Made by a program: the position numbers and the translations under genes. From Phialophora verrucosa (lineage: Eukaryota; Ascomycota; Eurotiomycetes; Chaetothyriales; Herpotrichiellaceae), in contig MSED01000004.1 in NCBI GenBank assembly GCA_002099365.1, forward strand, positions 2,914,001 through 2,978,000: a stretch of 64,000 bases of DNA, in the 5' to 3' direction. Below the pieces are notes generated by a model, which saw nothing but the letters and a program-made list of their open reading frames with translations, was not told where the DNA came from and did not search any database. This document shows, in pieces, positions 9,201 to 18,660 of this stretch (position 1 is its first letter; each line of letters starts with the position of its first letter).

Positions 9201-9600
9201 CGAGTACCATGTCATACTTCGGTAGCGTCGTTATATCGAGGGATATTCTTTCATTGTGTTGTCCAACCGTCATAGGTACGTCCTGTACCTGGTCCGTAAT
9301 CATGCCGGTAGTTCGTCCGTCTGCCATTGATAGGGCGTATGGCAGTTCTTTCTTCGTGATGTACCTGTTTAGCTCCTTGCTCATCTCCCTGCTGATGTAG
9401 TTCTGGTTAGCTCCGCAGTCCACCAGGGCCCTAGCTCTGATTCCTGCGAGCATAACCTCAAAGGTGACATGCTCCGTGCGTTGTTCCGATAGGATCATGC
9501 ATAGAGAATGAGGCCTCCCTTCGAGACAGTCCGGCCTCCCTAGTCTGTCTCTGAGCCGTTTTTTGGCATTCCCCAGTGCACGTGCCTCCATGTGTCCCAA
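6229..9600 (-). CDS. pol: Pol polyprotein (protease, RT, RNase H, integrase, chromodomain)
   Basis: 1123 codons in the -1 frame relative to gag, overlapping it by about 60 bp, so it is expected only as a Gag-Pol fusion; the first in-frame ATG is a few codons after the frame opens. Protease active site ALVDCGANQNYIS (D61-C62-G63, unusual Cys). RT: FAPKKDGTPRPCIDFRPLN and the YLDD box at 386-389. RNase H: LLETDASDEAIGA near 531 and FTDHKNL near 602. Integrase: H705, H712, C742, C745 zinc-binding domain, catalytic D775, D841, E877 (DD35E) and AYHPQTDGQTERTNQ. C-terminal chromodomain YDVERILDH...YLIKWLGY...NTWEP (about 1067-1110) defines the chromovirus clade and probably steers integration to marked chromatin. 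No stop or frameshift is seen. Confidence 0.95.
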   Translation of the reverse strand: MGHMEARALGNAKKRLRDRLGRPDCLEGRPHSLCMILSEQRTEHVTFEVMLAGIRARALVDCGANQNYISREMSKELNRYITKKELPYALSMADGRTTGMITDQVQDVPMTVGQHNERISLDITTLPKYDMVLGMAWLFDHNPRIHWKRRTIEFPDCSHGKEMGDRSSPKAPIRAIWVRPKGRVLAGLDTHELPPEYKEFKDLFQEREGLAALPEHKPWDHSIEFQEGKENPSYKGWLRELSREESDFLKKYIRDLETKGFIRKLNKPRISHGILFAPKKDGTPRPCIDFRPLNAITKKNVYPIPLIQELQNQLGRAKWLTALDVRDAYYRVRMKTGEEWKTAFRTSWGVYEYLVMPFGLTNAPATFQALINDTLEEYLGDFVLAYLDDVLIYSETYEEHVEHVKKVMRKLQEKDLPLKLSKCEFHKREIAFLGYLVSEGQLKPDPAKVQAIEEWPQPKNVKEVQAFLGLANYYRRFIEGFSRIAAPLTNLTKKKTDFQFGSNAEKAFKELKGRLTSAPILTIFDPEKEALLETDASDEAIGACLTQRGEDGKARPVAYYSRKMTGPESNYDIHDKELLAIVEALRQWRVYLEGAKYPVQVFTDHKNLLYWTTTKELNRRQVRWAETLASYDFRINHIRGTENGRADALSRRADYVGTTRPEPDTLLKQQGNALVYRGKTQAITMMTEQPELSPQQRQDVIAARHDDKAAGHQGINKTIELVTRDYTWPRLRKEVEEYVKNCDICHKAKHARHKPYGLLQTTGLPDEAWSTVALDFITKLPKSKEPLTGTEYDSILVIGDELTKYAYFQPWKESSTAEDMAYALTKTVIAQHGTPDVIKSDRDKLFTSQFWQSLMDLTGTHQKLSTAYHPQTDGQTERTNQTLEQYLRCYTNYQQNNWVELLPIAQFAYNNSTSTTGISPFYANYGRHPNIDKDPRGMKPIAQKAKISVEKLQSLHKMLKGELQKIQQKTVRQANRKRSEGPDFQEGEKVYILRKNIKTTRPSNKLDYTKIGPYRIKKKLGPVTFEMELPAGMNIHPVFHKSLLEKAPPNAKPGPVLIHAETQEPLYDVERILDHSNETPKRYLIKWLGYDDSENTWEPAENLPKAMIRQYHQRQGIRPRAGQ
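9510..9564 (-). promoter_or_regulatory. -1 ribosomal frameshift signal (slippery heptamer plus pseudoknot)
   Basis: On the minus strand, A AAA AAC (9564-9558) is in the correct phase with gag (CCA AAA AAC). After the 6-nt spacer GGCTCA comes GAGACAG (9551-9545), pairing with CTGTCTC (9529-9523). In the loop, GAGGCC (9538-9533) pairs with downstream GGCCTC (9515-9510), giving an H-type pseudoknot. The gag stop TAG lies inside the loop (9542-9540). Slipping back one base gives the open pol frame. Confidence 0.85.
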
Positions 9601-12167
9601 CGGCAGTCCGTGTCAAAGCATTCGTCGAGAAATCCGAACGCTTCGGGGTGGATTTTGGTATACGGCCGTTCTGGGTCCACGTGGAACAAGTGTTTGTGTC
9701 CTGGCTCCCAGCAGTGGCAACTCGCTGGGTGTTGGCACTGGAAGTATTCCGCAATGAACTCATGGTGTACGCGGTGGTCCACGACCTCTTCCACCATTGA
9801 TGGGGTGCTCATGTTGCCTGTCATCATTGAGCAATTCTGTTTCCTGTGGTGAACGTGTGGGTATTGGTGCATGCTGCATTTCCGGTTCTTGCATTCATGC
9901 CCTTCCTCAATCATCCATTCGAACGCTTCAGGGTGTATTCTTTCGTCGTCCACATCGGGGTCCACATTGTAGTAATGTCGGTGGTCGGCGGAATCATCAT
10001 GTGGGCAGTCTTCATCGTCGCATGGAAATGCCTTGGCGATGTAGGTCCTTCGTGCCCTGTTGTCAGTGAGGATTCCTACCTTGTGGGTTTCCCCGATTAT
10101 GTGCCCTTCGCCATATGTGCGCGCTTCGTACGCATCCCAGATCCGCTTTTGCTTTTCCTTGGCATATTGAATTGCTATTGTCGTGGGTCCGATGTGCTGG
10201 TGTACGTGTATTGTCCCATAATCTTCGCATTCGTTGTCAAAACAGTAGCGCAATGTGATCTGTTTGAGGTGTTCCTGGACTGGCGCTTCTTCATCAAAGG
10301 CGATATGCGTGTGTTGTCCTTCCGCACATTCTTCTTGGCACAATTCCCCTGTTGTCCAGGCGTTCGTGACGATCTTGACCCGCTCCATCGTCTGTTCGAT
10401 GGTCACGAATCGTCGTTCCTTTTGGTCGTCGTCCGGGCCCAGCGGTAATTCGTCCACGGTTCCACTGCTCGAGTCCTTTACTTCGCTCATCATTCCCAGG
10501 GTTTGGGTTGGCATCCCAGCTATCCCTTCCACGACCTCCCGCGGGAGCTCGATGGCGTGGATTCTTCCCGCAATGTGTGTGTGTAGCTGGGATTCGCTGC
10601 AGTTAGTTCTCGTGCAGAACTTGATGGAAATGGCCGCTGGTGACTGGAACTCCGCCTTCGGGTCAAAGACGTGGTGCTGGTGCGTGGTTTGTTCCCCTTG
10701 AAGGCACTCCGGCTCCCGGCACTCGTCTTTTTTCCAGTATGGCGTTATAATCACCACTTTTTCTCTCGTAGTCTCGATAGCGATGAACCGGACTGGTTCC
10801 TCCTCGCTATTCATCATCCAGAAACTGTCGTCGTTTCTTTTTTCTTCGGCATCTCGCAAGTCTCCTTCTTGGGCAAGAGTTTCCTGGATCTCTTTGGTCT
10901 TCCTGTTGCGTCGGTTCTTCCGTTTCTTGGGTGGCTGGGGAAACCAGCCGGACCCTATCTTTTCGGAATAATGCGTGAGGCAACCGTTGTCGTAACAGGC
11001 GGTCCAAGAGAGAGCTGCGTGTTGATTGGACATGGTTTCTTCGCATGTTTTCATGAGAGCTGTCGTAGCCTCTCCTGGAGTGACTTCCCTTGAGCGGTCC
11101 TCCTGGGGTTCACCAAGTTCCTTGTGAACTTCCTGACGTAGGTGCCCCGACTGTGCTGTCGTACCTTGACTGTCAGTGGTCATTTGGGTCTTCTCTGTAG
11201 TGTCGGCCTTTTTCGCTACAGAACCGGCTATACCGTCACTCATCATCATATGCAGTCCTTGAGTCGTTTGTCGGCAATCTTTTGCACGGTGTCCGGGTTT
11301 TCCACAAGTGTAGCACAGTCCATCCTTTCCTCGTTGAGCCTGTCGCTCATTCTTCCGACCCTGGCCATGGTATCCGCCTCGACCCCGGGCTCCGTTGCCT
11401 CTGCTCCTTGAAGGACGGCTTCGGTGCATAAGGTCAAGGTCCATTGGATCACCATAGTGTCGCTGTCCTTGGAACTGATATCCTCGACGAGCGTACTCGA
11501 CTGGGTCACGGCGCCCATTCCGTTCCAATCGTAGCTCGTATAGTCGATTGTCAATCTTGATTGCTTCGTCCACCATTTGCTTGTAGTCGGTGGGTGGATC
11601 CATCATCTCCTGGCGGACTTGCTCCTTGAGTCCGTTGTAGAAGATTTGAGCGAACGCGTCTTCGTCTTCCCAGTTCAACTTCTTGGCGATTTGGTTGAAC
11701 TCGGAGTAGTAGGCGGCAGCGGATCCCTTTTGCTTGATGGTGTAGATCACTCGGGCCGCCATGCGTTCATCGTTGATGGTCCCAAACACTTTGCGAATGC
11801 GGTTCTCAAATTCCGCGAAGTGCTTGAAGCAGGCCAGCGTATCAGCGTCTGGTTTGGCGTCGTCCACATACCCCTTCATGGTAGGTTCAAACCATGCGAA
11901 CGCTGGTCCTTTGAGGTGCATCGCAGCGTACATGACCTTGCTAGGTCCATCCTCGAACTTAGTTGGGTTGAGTTTGAACACAAGTTTGAGTTGGATCAGG
12001 AAGGCATTGAGTTGGCTGCGTCGTCCGTCGAATGGGTCAACCTTCAAGACATCCTTCCTGTCGTCGACCCCAGCCCTGGCTGCCAGGCTGGTGGTAGAAA
12101 GGTTTCCAAGGCTTCCCATGACTGATTGATTGACTTCTGGCGACTTTGGTCGGGCACTGCTAGACAT
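9540..12167 (-). CDS. gag: Gag polyprotein with zinc knuckle and repeated Cys/His units
   Basis: 875 aa. Residues about 40-215 are a helical capsid-like retrotransposon gag domain (AAMHLKGPAFAWFEP, FNGL/YNGL type motif). Residues 240-280 are Arg/Gly-rich. The CCHC knuckle is C285-X2-C288-X4-H293-X4-C298. Most Ty3 Gags end soon after this, but here about 575 residues follow, with nine units of C-X3-5-C-X2-8-H, eight ending H-X-H: Cys pairs at 391/396, 483/488, 518/523, 610/614, 642/647, 716/721, 759/764, 811/817 and 850/855, each followed by His (H399; 496/498; 529/531; 619/621; 654/656; 729/731; 771/773; 824/826; 862/864). The last four fall in two similar pairs joined by VDP...IHPEAF. Metal binding is a strong inference; the purpose is unknown. 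Confidence 0.92.
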   Translation of the reverse strand: MSSSARPKSPEVNQSVMGSLGNLSTTSLAARAGVDDRKDVLKVDPFDGRRSQLNAFLIQLKLVFKLNPTKFEDGPSKVMYAAMHLKGPAFAWFEPTMKGYVDDAKPDADTLACFKHFAEFENRIRKVFGTINDERMAARVIYTIKQKGSAAAYYSEFNQIAKKLNWEDEDAFAQIFYNGLKEQVRQEMMDPPTDYKQMVDEAIKIDNRLYELRLERNGRRDPVEYARRGYQFQGQRHYGDPMDLDLMHRSRPSRSRGNGARGRGGYHGQGRKNERQAQRGKDGLCYTCGKPGHRAKDCRQTTQGLHMMMSDGIAGSVAKKADTTEKTQMTTDSQGTTAQSGHLRQEVHKELGEPQEDRSREVTPGEATTALMKTCEETMSNQHAALSWTACYDNGCLTHYSEKIGSGWFPQPPKKRKNRRNRKTKEIQETLAQEGDLRDAEEKRNDDSFWMMNSEEEPVRFIAIETTREKVVIITPYWKKDECREPECLQGEQTTHQHHVFDPKAEFQSPAAISIKFCTRTNCSESQLHTHIAGRIHAIELPREVVEGIAGMPTQTLGMMSEVKDSSSGTVDELPLGPDDDQKERRFVTIEQTMERVKIVTNAWTTGELCQEECAEGQHTHIAFDEEAPVQEHLKQITLRYCFDNECEDYGTIHVHQHIGPTTIAIQYAKEKQKRIWDAYEARTYGEGHIIGETHKVGILTDNRARRTYIAKAFPCDDEDCPHDDSADHRHYYNVDPDVDDERIHPEAFEWMIEEGHECKNRKCSMHQYPHVHHRKQNCSMMTGNMSTPSMVEEVVDHRVHHEFIAEYFQCQHPASCHCWEPGHKHLFHVDPERPYTKIHPEAFGFLDECFDTDCRWDTWRHVHWGMPKNGSETD

Positions 12168-12193
12168 ATCCTTGTCACTACTCGTTGAGATGG

Positions 12194-12202
12194 GTAGTCA
12201 AT
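12194..12202 (-). other. Putative self-primer / primer-binding site
   Basis: One base inside the 5' LTR the element reads ATTGACTAC (12202-12194). It begins with no TGG, so it is not a conventional tRNA 3'-end site. It is the exact complement of GTAGTCAAT in the LTR, 40 nt after the TATA box, i.e. the probable first bases of the element RNA. That is the arrangement of Tf1-type self-primed elements. Confidence 0.6.
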
Positions 12203-12203
12203 G

Positions 12204-12600
12204 TGTTACGAATCGCTCCACGTGAGGTGATGCTGCGGTCCGAGGGTTCTCTCGCTGGCGGAGTGGTAACGTGATACTAGCTGAGGTAAAGGTACGCGGT
12301 CACTTGCAACGGCGTAAGGTGGAACAACACTCCTGTATCCTAAAGGTAGGGGTCGGAGTATAACTGTTATTGACTACGGACCGTTCCTTGAGGAGGGCCG
12401 GTCCGTCCGCTATATAGTTTGTCTTCCCAGGGTGGCTCTGTCGTGGCTCTGTGGCTCTGCCAACGGAGCCCTCAGAGCCCTACAGAGCCATTCCTGGGTC
12501 ACGTGACCCCGATTCAGCCTTGCCAACGAGGCTGTCCAACCTTTCGCTAGACCTTCCCCTTAGGCCAGCTCCCTGGCCCCATGAAGGTCGGCTCGTAACA
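12204..12600 (-). repeat. Chromovirus LTR (5' LTR in element orientation)
   Basis: 397 bp, apparently identical to the copy at 5170-5566, with the same TATA, E-box palindrome (12496-12509) and RNA start motif. It is the functional promoter for gag-pol. Confidence 0.95.
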
Positions 12601-15600
12601 TATCTATCTATTTAAGCGCCTCTTATATTTAATAATAAGTATTAATATTAATAAGATTATTTATAATAGCGAAGCTATTTTTATACTATTAGTCTTTAAA
12701 GACTAAAGAGTTTAGGTAAGGTTATTATAACTTAATTAGCCCTAGAAAGTAATATTAGTCTTTAGACTTATAATTATTTAGCTTTAATATAAGCTATAGC
12801 TAAAACACTAAATAGACTTTAATTAAGAATAGAGCTATAGGATTAAATCTTTTATTTAGTAAAGTAAATTAATAATAATTACTATAATAAAATATTAAAA
12901 TTTAATTTACTATTAAAAATCTTTTACTATATTAAACTAATAACTTAATCTAATTAAGTACTTATATTATTAACTATAAGAGGTTTATATTCTACTATAT
13001 TATTAAGGATTTAATTTAGCTTTAAGATCTATACTAGAATTATATATTATAAGCTTTATTATTATCTCTTATAGTATTTCGCTTATACTCTAAAGAAAGA
13101 TTAATATTTTTTAAATCTATACTTTAAGAAGAGGGTAGTATATTACTTAAATTACTATATTAGATCTTTATTATCTTCTCTAATAAGAATCGCTAAGGAT
13201 TCTTCTTATATAATCTCTTCTTCTATAGATCTTAGTATATAGTTATTACTAACTTCTTTATCTTTTTCTATATTAAATATATCTTAGTTATAGCTAAATA
13301 TATAGAAATTCTTAGCTTTTTACTTATACTTTTTATTAATAGCGCTAAAATTAACCTCTTTAATATCGAGAAGTACTTTAGTAGTATAAATAAGCTAGTT
13401 AATAATAGCGCTTAGACTATATATATTATTAAGCTAAGAATAGTATAGAAACTTAAATAAAGAGGTTCTATTATCCTTATATACTTCTAAAGCTAAGTAA
13501 AGCTTAAACTTTCTCTATACTTAAGATATATATTAGTTTTATCTAATATAATACTATTAATAAACTATAATAAAGATTATTATAAAGATAAAAATAAATA
13601 TATTATTTATCTAATACTCTTTCCTTTACTTTCGCGTTAAATTCCTCCCGCGCCTCCTTACTTAGGCTAGTATAGTACGGGTAACAGGCTCTTTCTACTT
13701 TCTTAGCGCGTAAAATAACGGATTAATCGGCACCTTTAGCTAATAATACTATAGATTTCGGGTAATAAAGGTCTTTCTTAATAATAACCTTCCTTTAGCG
13801 CGCTTTTTTTATCGCTTAATTAGTAAAATAATTAATATAAGCCTTATAAGATTTACTAGTATTTTACTTAAACTTAATCTTTTTCTTTAGATTAAAGGTC
13901 TCCCTAATAAGGCGAATATTAATAGTTAAGAAGTTAAGTAATATTAGGCTAATTAAGAATAAAATCTAGAGCCTACTATATCTTCTTAGTAAAGTACTAG
14001 GTGTATTACTTAACCGGGTTAATTTTAAAGATAAAATTAATATTCTAATCTTTCTCGACTTTATATACTATAGAAGGCTAAAAGTTATTATTATAAGAAG
14101 AATAGAGAAGATTATTATTATAATTAATATAGACTAAAAATAATATTATAATAATTTAAAATATCTTTTTAATATTAGGGAAAGCGATTCTTTCTTAATA
14201 TAAATAGTAAAATTATTAATCGTATTATTATCGGCGTTAATAAAACTAGGCTTATCTTTACTAGTAAAGCGGGTAATACTAAATATAGTATCTATACTAA
14301 GCCTTATAATAAGAGTAAAAGTAGATCGGGAAGAAAGGATTAGTATAAGAGAAATATAAAAAGTAAATAATATAATTTAAATTAAAAAGATTAAGAAAAA
14401 TAAAGAATAGGAAAATAAATATAGTAAATATTTTACTATAATAATATTATTTAAAATTAGTATTTTAAGTTTCTTTATTTATCTTTTACTTTCCCCTTAC
14501 TCTCTTATATTTTAAACTTTTAGTATTATAATATCTTTTTTATTCCTTTAATACCTTAATTAAAAGATAAAGATTTAACTTAAATAATTCTTATAAAGAT
14601 TTTCTTTTTTATCTTCTTTTTTAGGAAGATCTTAATAATTAACTTTATTATTACTATTAAGGTACTTAAAGTAATTACGAACTTCCTTTTCTATCTTTTA
14701 TAAATAAGAAAAGTATTAGCTATCTATTTAAATAATTTACTAAAAAAGCATCTAAGGGGAAAAAAACCTTAAGTAGTACTACTATTATAATACTATTTAT
14801 TATAAAAGAAGCCTTAATTAATATTATTACTACTACTAATAGTAATAAGCTACCTTTACCCTCTTTATTCGCTAATCTTAACTTTCTAAAAGATAATAAT
14901 CTTATACTATAGTCTAGTATAATACCGCTTATTATAGAAGAAGCTTTAACTAATACTACTATTATAACTAGTAATAGTAACTTATCTTTATCTTCTTTAT
15001 TAACTAATCTAATTAATTAGCCTTAGTTACTTAATCTCTTAAAGTTAATATCTATTAATAAATTACTCTTTTCTTCTTAATATAATAATATTATAGTCGG
15101 TATAGAGGTACCTAAGAGTATTAAGGATTTAAAAGATATACTAGAAGTAAAGGTTAACTCTATAAGTTATTTTTTCTTTAACTATAAATCCCTTAATTCT
15201 AATTTAAGTATTAATTTCTTTTACTTAATTTTTAATTTATTATTATAGATACTAATATAAATATATAGAATTTAAAAACTAAGGATTAGTTTATTAGTAA
15301 TAAAGATATAGATACTAAAAATATATATTAAATATTTTCTACTCTAGATTAGGACTATAATATAAATCTATATATTTTCTTATATAACCTTATACTAGAC
15401 CTTAAGATAAGTATTATATTTAGTAATCTTACTCTTATAGCGAAATATATAATATTTTTACCGGAATATATAAAGCTAGCCGAGATATAGACTAAATAGA
15501 AAGAAGACTTTAGTAAAGGGGAATTTATTTTATAAACTATACTTAATATACTTTTAATATATTAGCTCTTAAACTATTATAAATTAATAAAAGATATATA

Positions 15601-18600
15601 TAAAGCGATAAATAAGTTTAAATATAAGATATAATAGTTACTATACTAATTTTATATACTAGATTTATATAATTTAACTAAAGTCGGCTTAATATACCTC
15701 TATAATATAAGAAATATACTTTATAATTAAGATTATTTCTTTATTAAGCTAAAGTCTAGTAAAAGTTAATAATAGTTTTTACTATACTTTTATAAAATAA
15801 CTAACTTTATACTAGCGTATTTTAACTTTATTTCTAGACTCGAAACTTTAAAAAAAGGTTATCTAATAACTAGGACTAATCTCTTTATAAAATATAACCC
15901 TTAAACTTATTAGCTTTCTTTTAATATCGTTATTATAATATTTATATAAATTAAGTAATAATTTAAGATAAGATTAATAAAAGACTAATTAGAGATATAT
16001 ATTAAAGGCTTTAATAAATTTACCTAAATCTATATATTAAAGTAAGGAACTAATAATTAAAGTCTCTAGTTAAGATATCTTATATAAGTAGCTTTAGGAA
16101 GTATAAGCTATAAATAACTTAAAGATTACTATAACTATTATAGCGATTATTATAAATCTAATAATAAATATCTAACTTCCTTTAAAGAAAGATATAATAA
16201 ATAGCGCGCTTATTAAGAAAGCTAAAAGTTAAGATTATAGTTATAGCGCTTTAATAAATAGCTCGCCGGCTAAAAGAGTTAAAAGTTAAGGTTATAGTTA
16301 TAGCGCTTTAATAAATAGCCCGCTAGCTAAAAAAGCTAAAAGTTAAGGTTATAATTATAGTACTTTATAAAGTAATCTTAATCTTAATACCTCTATCTAA
16401 GGTTATAAAGCTACTAGTTAAGGCTATAGTACTTTATAAAGTAACCTTAATTTTAATACTTCTATCTAACGTTATAGTACCGCTAGTTAAGTTTATAGTA
16501 TTACTACCTTTATTTAAGGTTATAGTACCGTTAATTATAGTCGTAATATTACTACCTCTATTAGTAAATTATTAACTAAAAGAAAGCGATCTCTATAAGA
16601 TAACGATAAGAGGGATAGTTATACTAAGAAGGGATAGTCTTATATCGATAAAGTATATAAATCACTAAAGAGTAGCGGTTAAAACTTTACCCTAAAGCGA
16701 AAACTAAGTTTTCTAGTTACGGTAAGAGGTTAGGGCGTCGCTATAAAGAGTTTCTATAACTTAAGTCGCGCGTCTAGAGGTCTTAAGATAATATCGCCCT
16801 TAATATTAAGTATAGTAGTTACGAATCTTATAGAAGATAAAGAATAAGGTTTATAGCTAATTTATACTTAAGTATTAACCGAATTAGAAATAAAAATATA
16901 AGAAGATAAGTAATAAACGATTAAGATACTAAACTACTTTTAAGCTTAAATAAATAAAGATTAAGCTTTAGAGTAATAGTTTTATTATAAGAACTATTAT
17001 AGGTATACTTAAAAAAAGGCGTTTAAAGATAGCGTTAATTTAATTAAATTTACTAAGAAGAAAAGAATTTAAGATAAGTTATTAATAGACTTACTTATTA
17101 GGTAAGAGTAAAAATTTAAGTTAAAAAAATAATAATAACTAAAATAAAAAGATTTAATTATAGAAATTATTATATTACTTATTATAATAAAGCGAGTATA
17201 GTAAGTAAAGATATAGCTCTTTATATACTTAAAAGATCTAAAGGCGAAGTAAAATTATATTAATATAATTAATCTTTTAAAAAATAAATCTAATTACTTT
17301 ACTTTTAGCTTTACTTTACTTTATTCTTACCTTTACTTAAATTATTATTTTTTCTCCTTTTATTTTACTTTTATTCTTTATTTTTTATCTTAATTTTTAT
17401 CTTTCTCTTTATCTTTACTAAATAGCTAAAGGTCTTTATATAGAATATTATAGTTATAATAAAAGCGGCTACTATAATAGCTAATACTATTTATTAAGAT
17501 AAGAGAGCTTTAAAAGCTTATAAAGATAATTATTTCGATCTTTATCTCTTTTTAGACTTAAAGTACTAAGTTAAGATTAATAATATATATAAGCTATAGA
17601 GTTTAAAGAATCTAAATTATTAGTTTAAGCTTTAATAACTAAGGTAATCGCTTAATAATCTATCTTTTAAGGATCTTTATATATATTTTTATCTTCCGGC
17701 TTTTAAGCGTATATATTAAAGTTAATATCTCTTCTATATCTATAATAGTCCCTATACTAATCCTTTTTAGTAGAATAAATATAAATAAAAATAAAGGCTT
17801 TTTAAGTGTTAAACCGGAATATCTTAAAAGAAAAGTTTATATAAGATCTTAATAATATTAATTAAGCTAATAAACCCTTTCTACTTCTATTACTTTAATA
17901 ATAATATTACTAATATTATACTTAAAGCTATATAGAATTATTAACTAATTAGAACTTAATTAAAATATTTATATTAAATAGTTAAAAGATATACTCTTAA
18001 ATTATTAAATATTTAAAGATATATATTATAAGAACTAGAAGTGTTTAAAAAATTTAGTTAAATCTATCTTTAATATAATTATCTTTATATAATTCTTTTA
18101 GGCGATTATTAATTTAACTTTAAGATAAATAAAGTAAAATATTAAGTATATATTACTTATCCTTTTTACTAGATATACTAATATAGAATTAGCTTATAAA
18201 TCTATAGGCTACCCTTAAAAGCTTACCCTCTAGTAGCTTACTTTTAAGGAGCCTATCCCTTAAGAGCCTACCCCCTAATAATTAACTCTTAAGGAGCTAA
18301 ACTTTTAAGAGTCCTCTCCCTTTAACTCTAGCTTTAAATATAAAATTAGGCTCTTACGATAAAAGTATAAAAGCCTATTTAGGTCTTAGACCGTAGATAA
18401 GATTCTTTAGTAGTAAATAAAACCGCGAAGAAAGATAAAACTAATAAATAAATTTATAGTACTAGCTCTTATAGATTATAAATAGTAAAATATAAAGATT
18501 TAAAAAAAGAAGAGAAATATAGAAAGATAATATAAACTTAATAATAAATATTTATTATAACGATTATTATTATTTAGAATAACTAATATAATAATAGCTA

Positions 18601-18660
18601 TTATATTATATAAAATTTATTATTATTAAGATATTTATAAAGAGAGGATATATATATAGT
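12601..18660. other. A+T-rich RIP-decayed DNA
   Basis: About 6 kb with no ORF of note on either strand, dominated by TA, AA and TT steps and almost without CA or TG. It is presumably several old transposons. One plus-strand stretch near 15.9-17.0 kb still reads as a coding-like frame with stops mainly at TAA/TAG (for example GKRLGRRYKEFL near 16.7 kb), but no family can be named. I found no continuation of the copia element of 3757-5169. Confidence 0.7.
16225..16338 (+). repeat. Two and a half 57-bp tandem repeats inside the decayed block
   Basis: Units 16225-16281 and 16282-16338 differ at few positions; a third, partial and more diverged unit follows to about 16375, after which GTTATAGTACTTTATAAAG motifs recur at looser spacing. 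The 57-bp period equals 19 codons, so this may be a relic of a protein repeat. Confidence 0.6.

Larger units (their letters stand above)
5170..12600 (-). mobile_element. Intact Ty3/gypsy chromovirus (7431 bp)
   Basis: Two direct 397-bp LTRs (TGTTAC...GTAACA) enclose a minus-strand gag (875 aa) and pol (1123 aa; protease, RT, RNase H, integrase, chromodomain), a polypurine tract, a primer-binding site and an extra plus-strand ORF. The LTRs look identical when read base by base. Base composition is ordinary and no frame is broken, in sharp contrast to the RIP-decayed DNA on both sides, so insertion is recent. No 5-bp target duplication is seen: the left flank ends TAAGG and the right flank begins TATCT. 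Copy number cannot be known from one window. Confidence 0.93.

Noticed and set aside
9846..12125. Long plus-strand ORFs (140-200 codons) opposite gag
   Set aside because: They lie antisense to a clearly conserved gag frame, lack motifs, and are explained by its codon use. Only the ORF at 5610-6251, outside gag and mostly outside pol, stands on its own.
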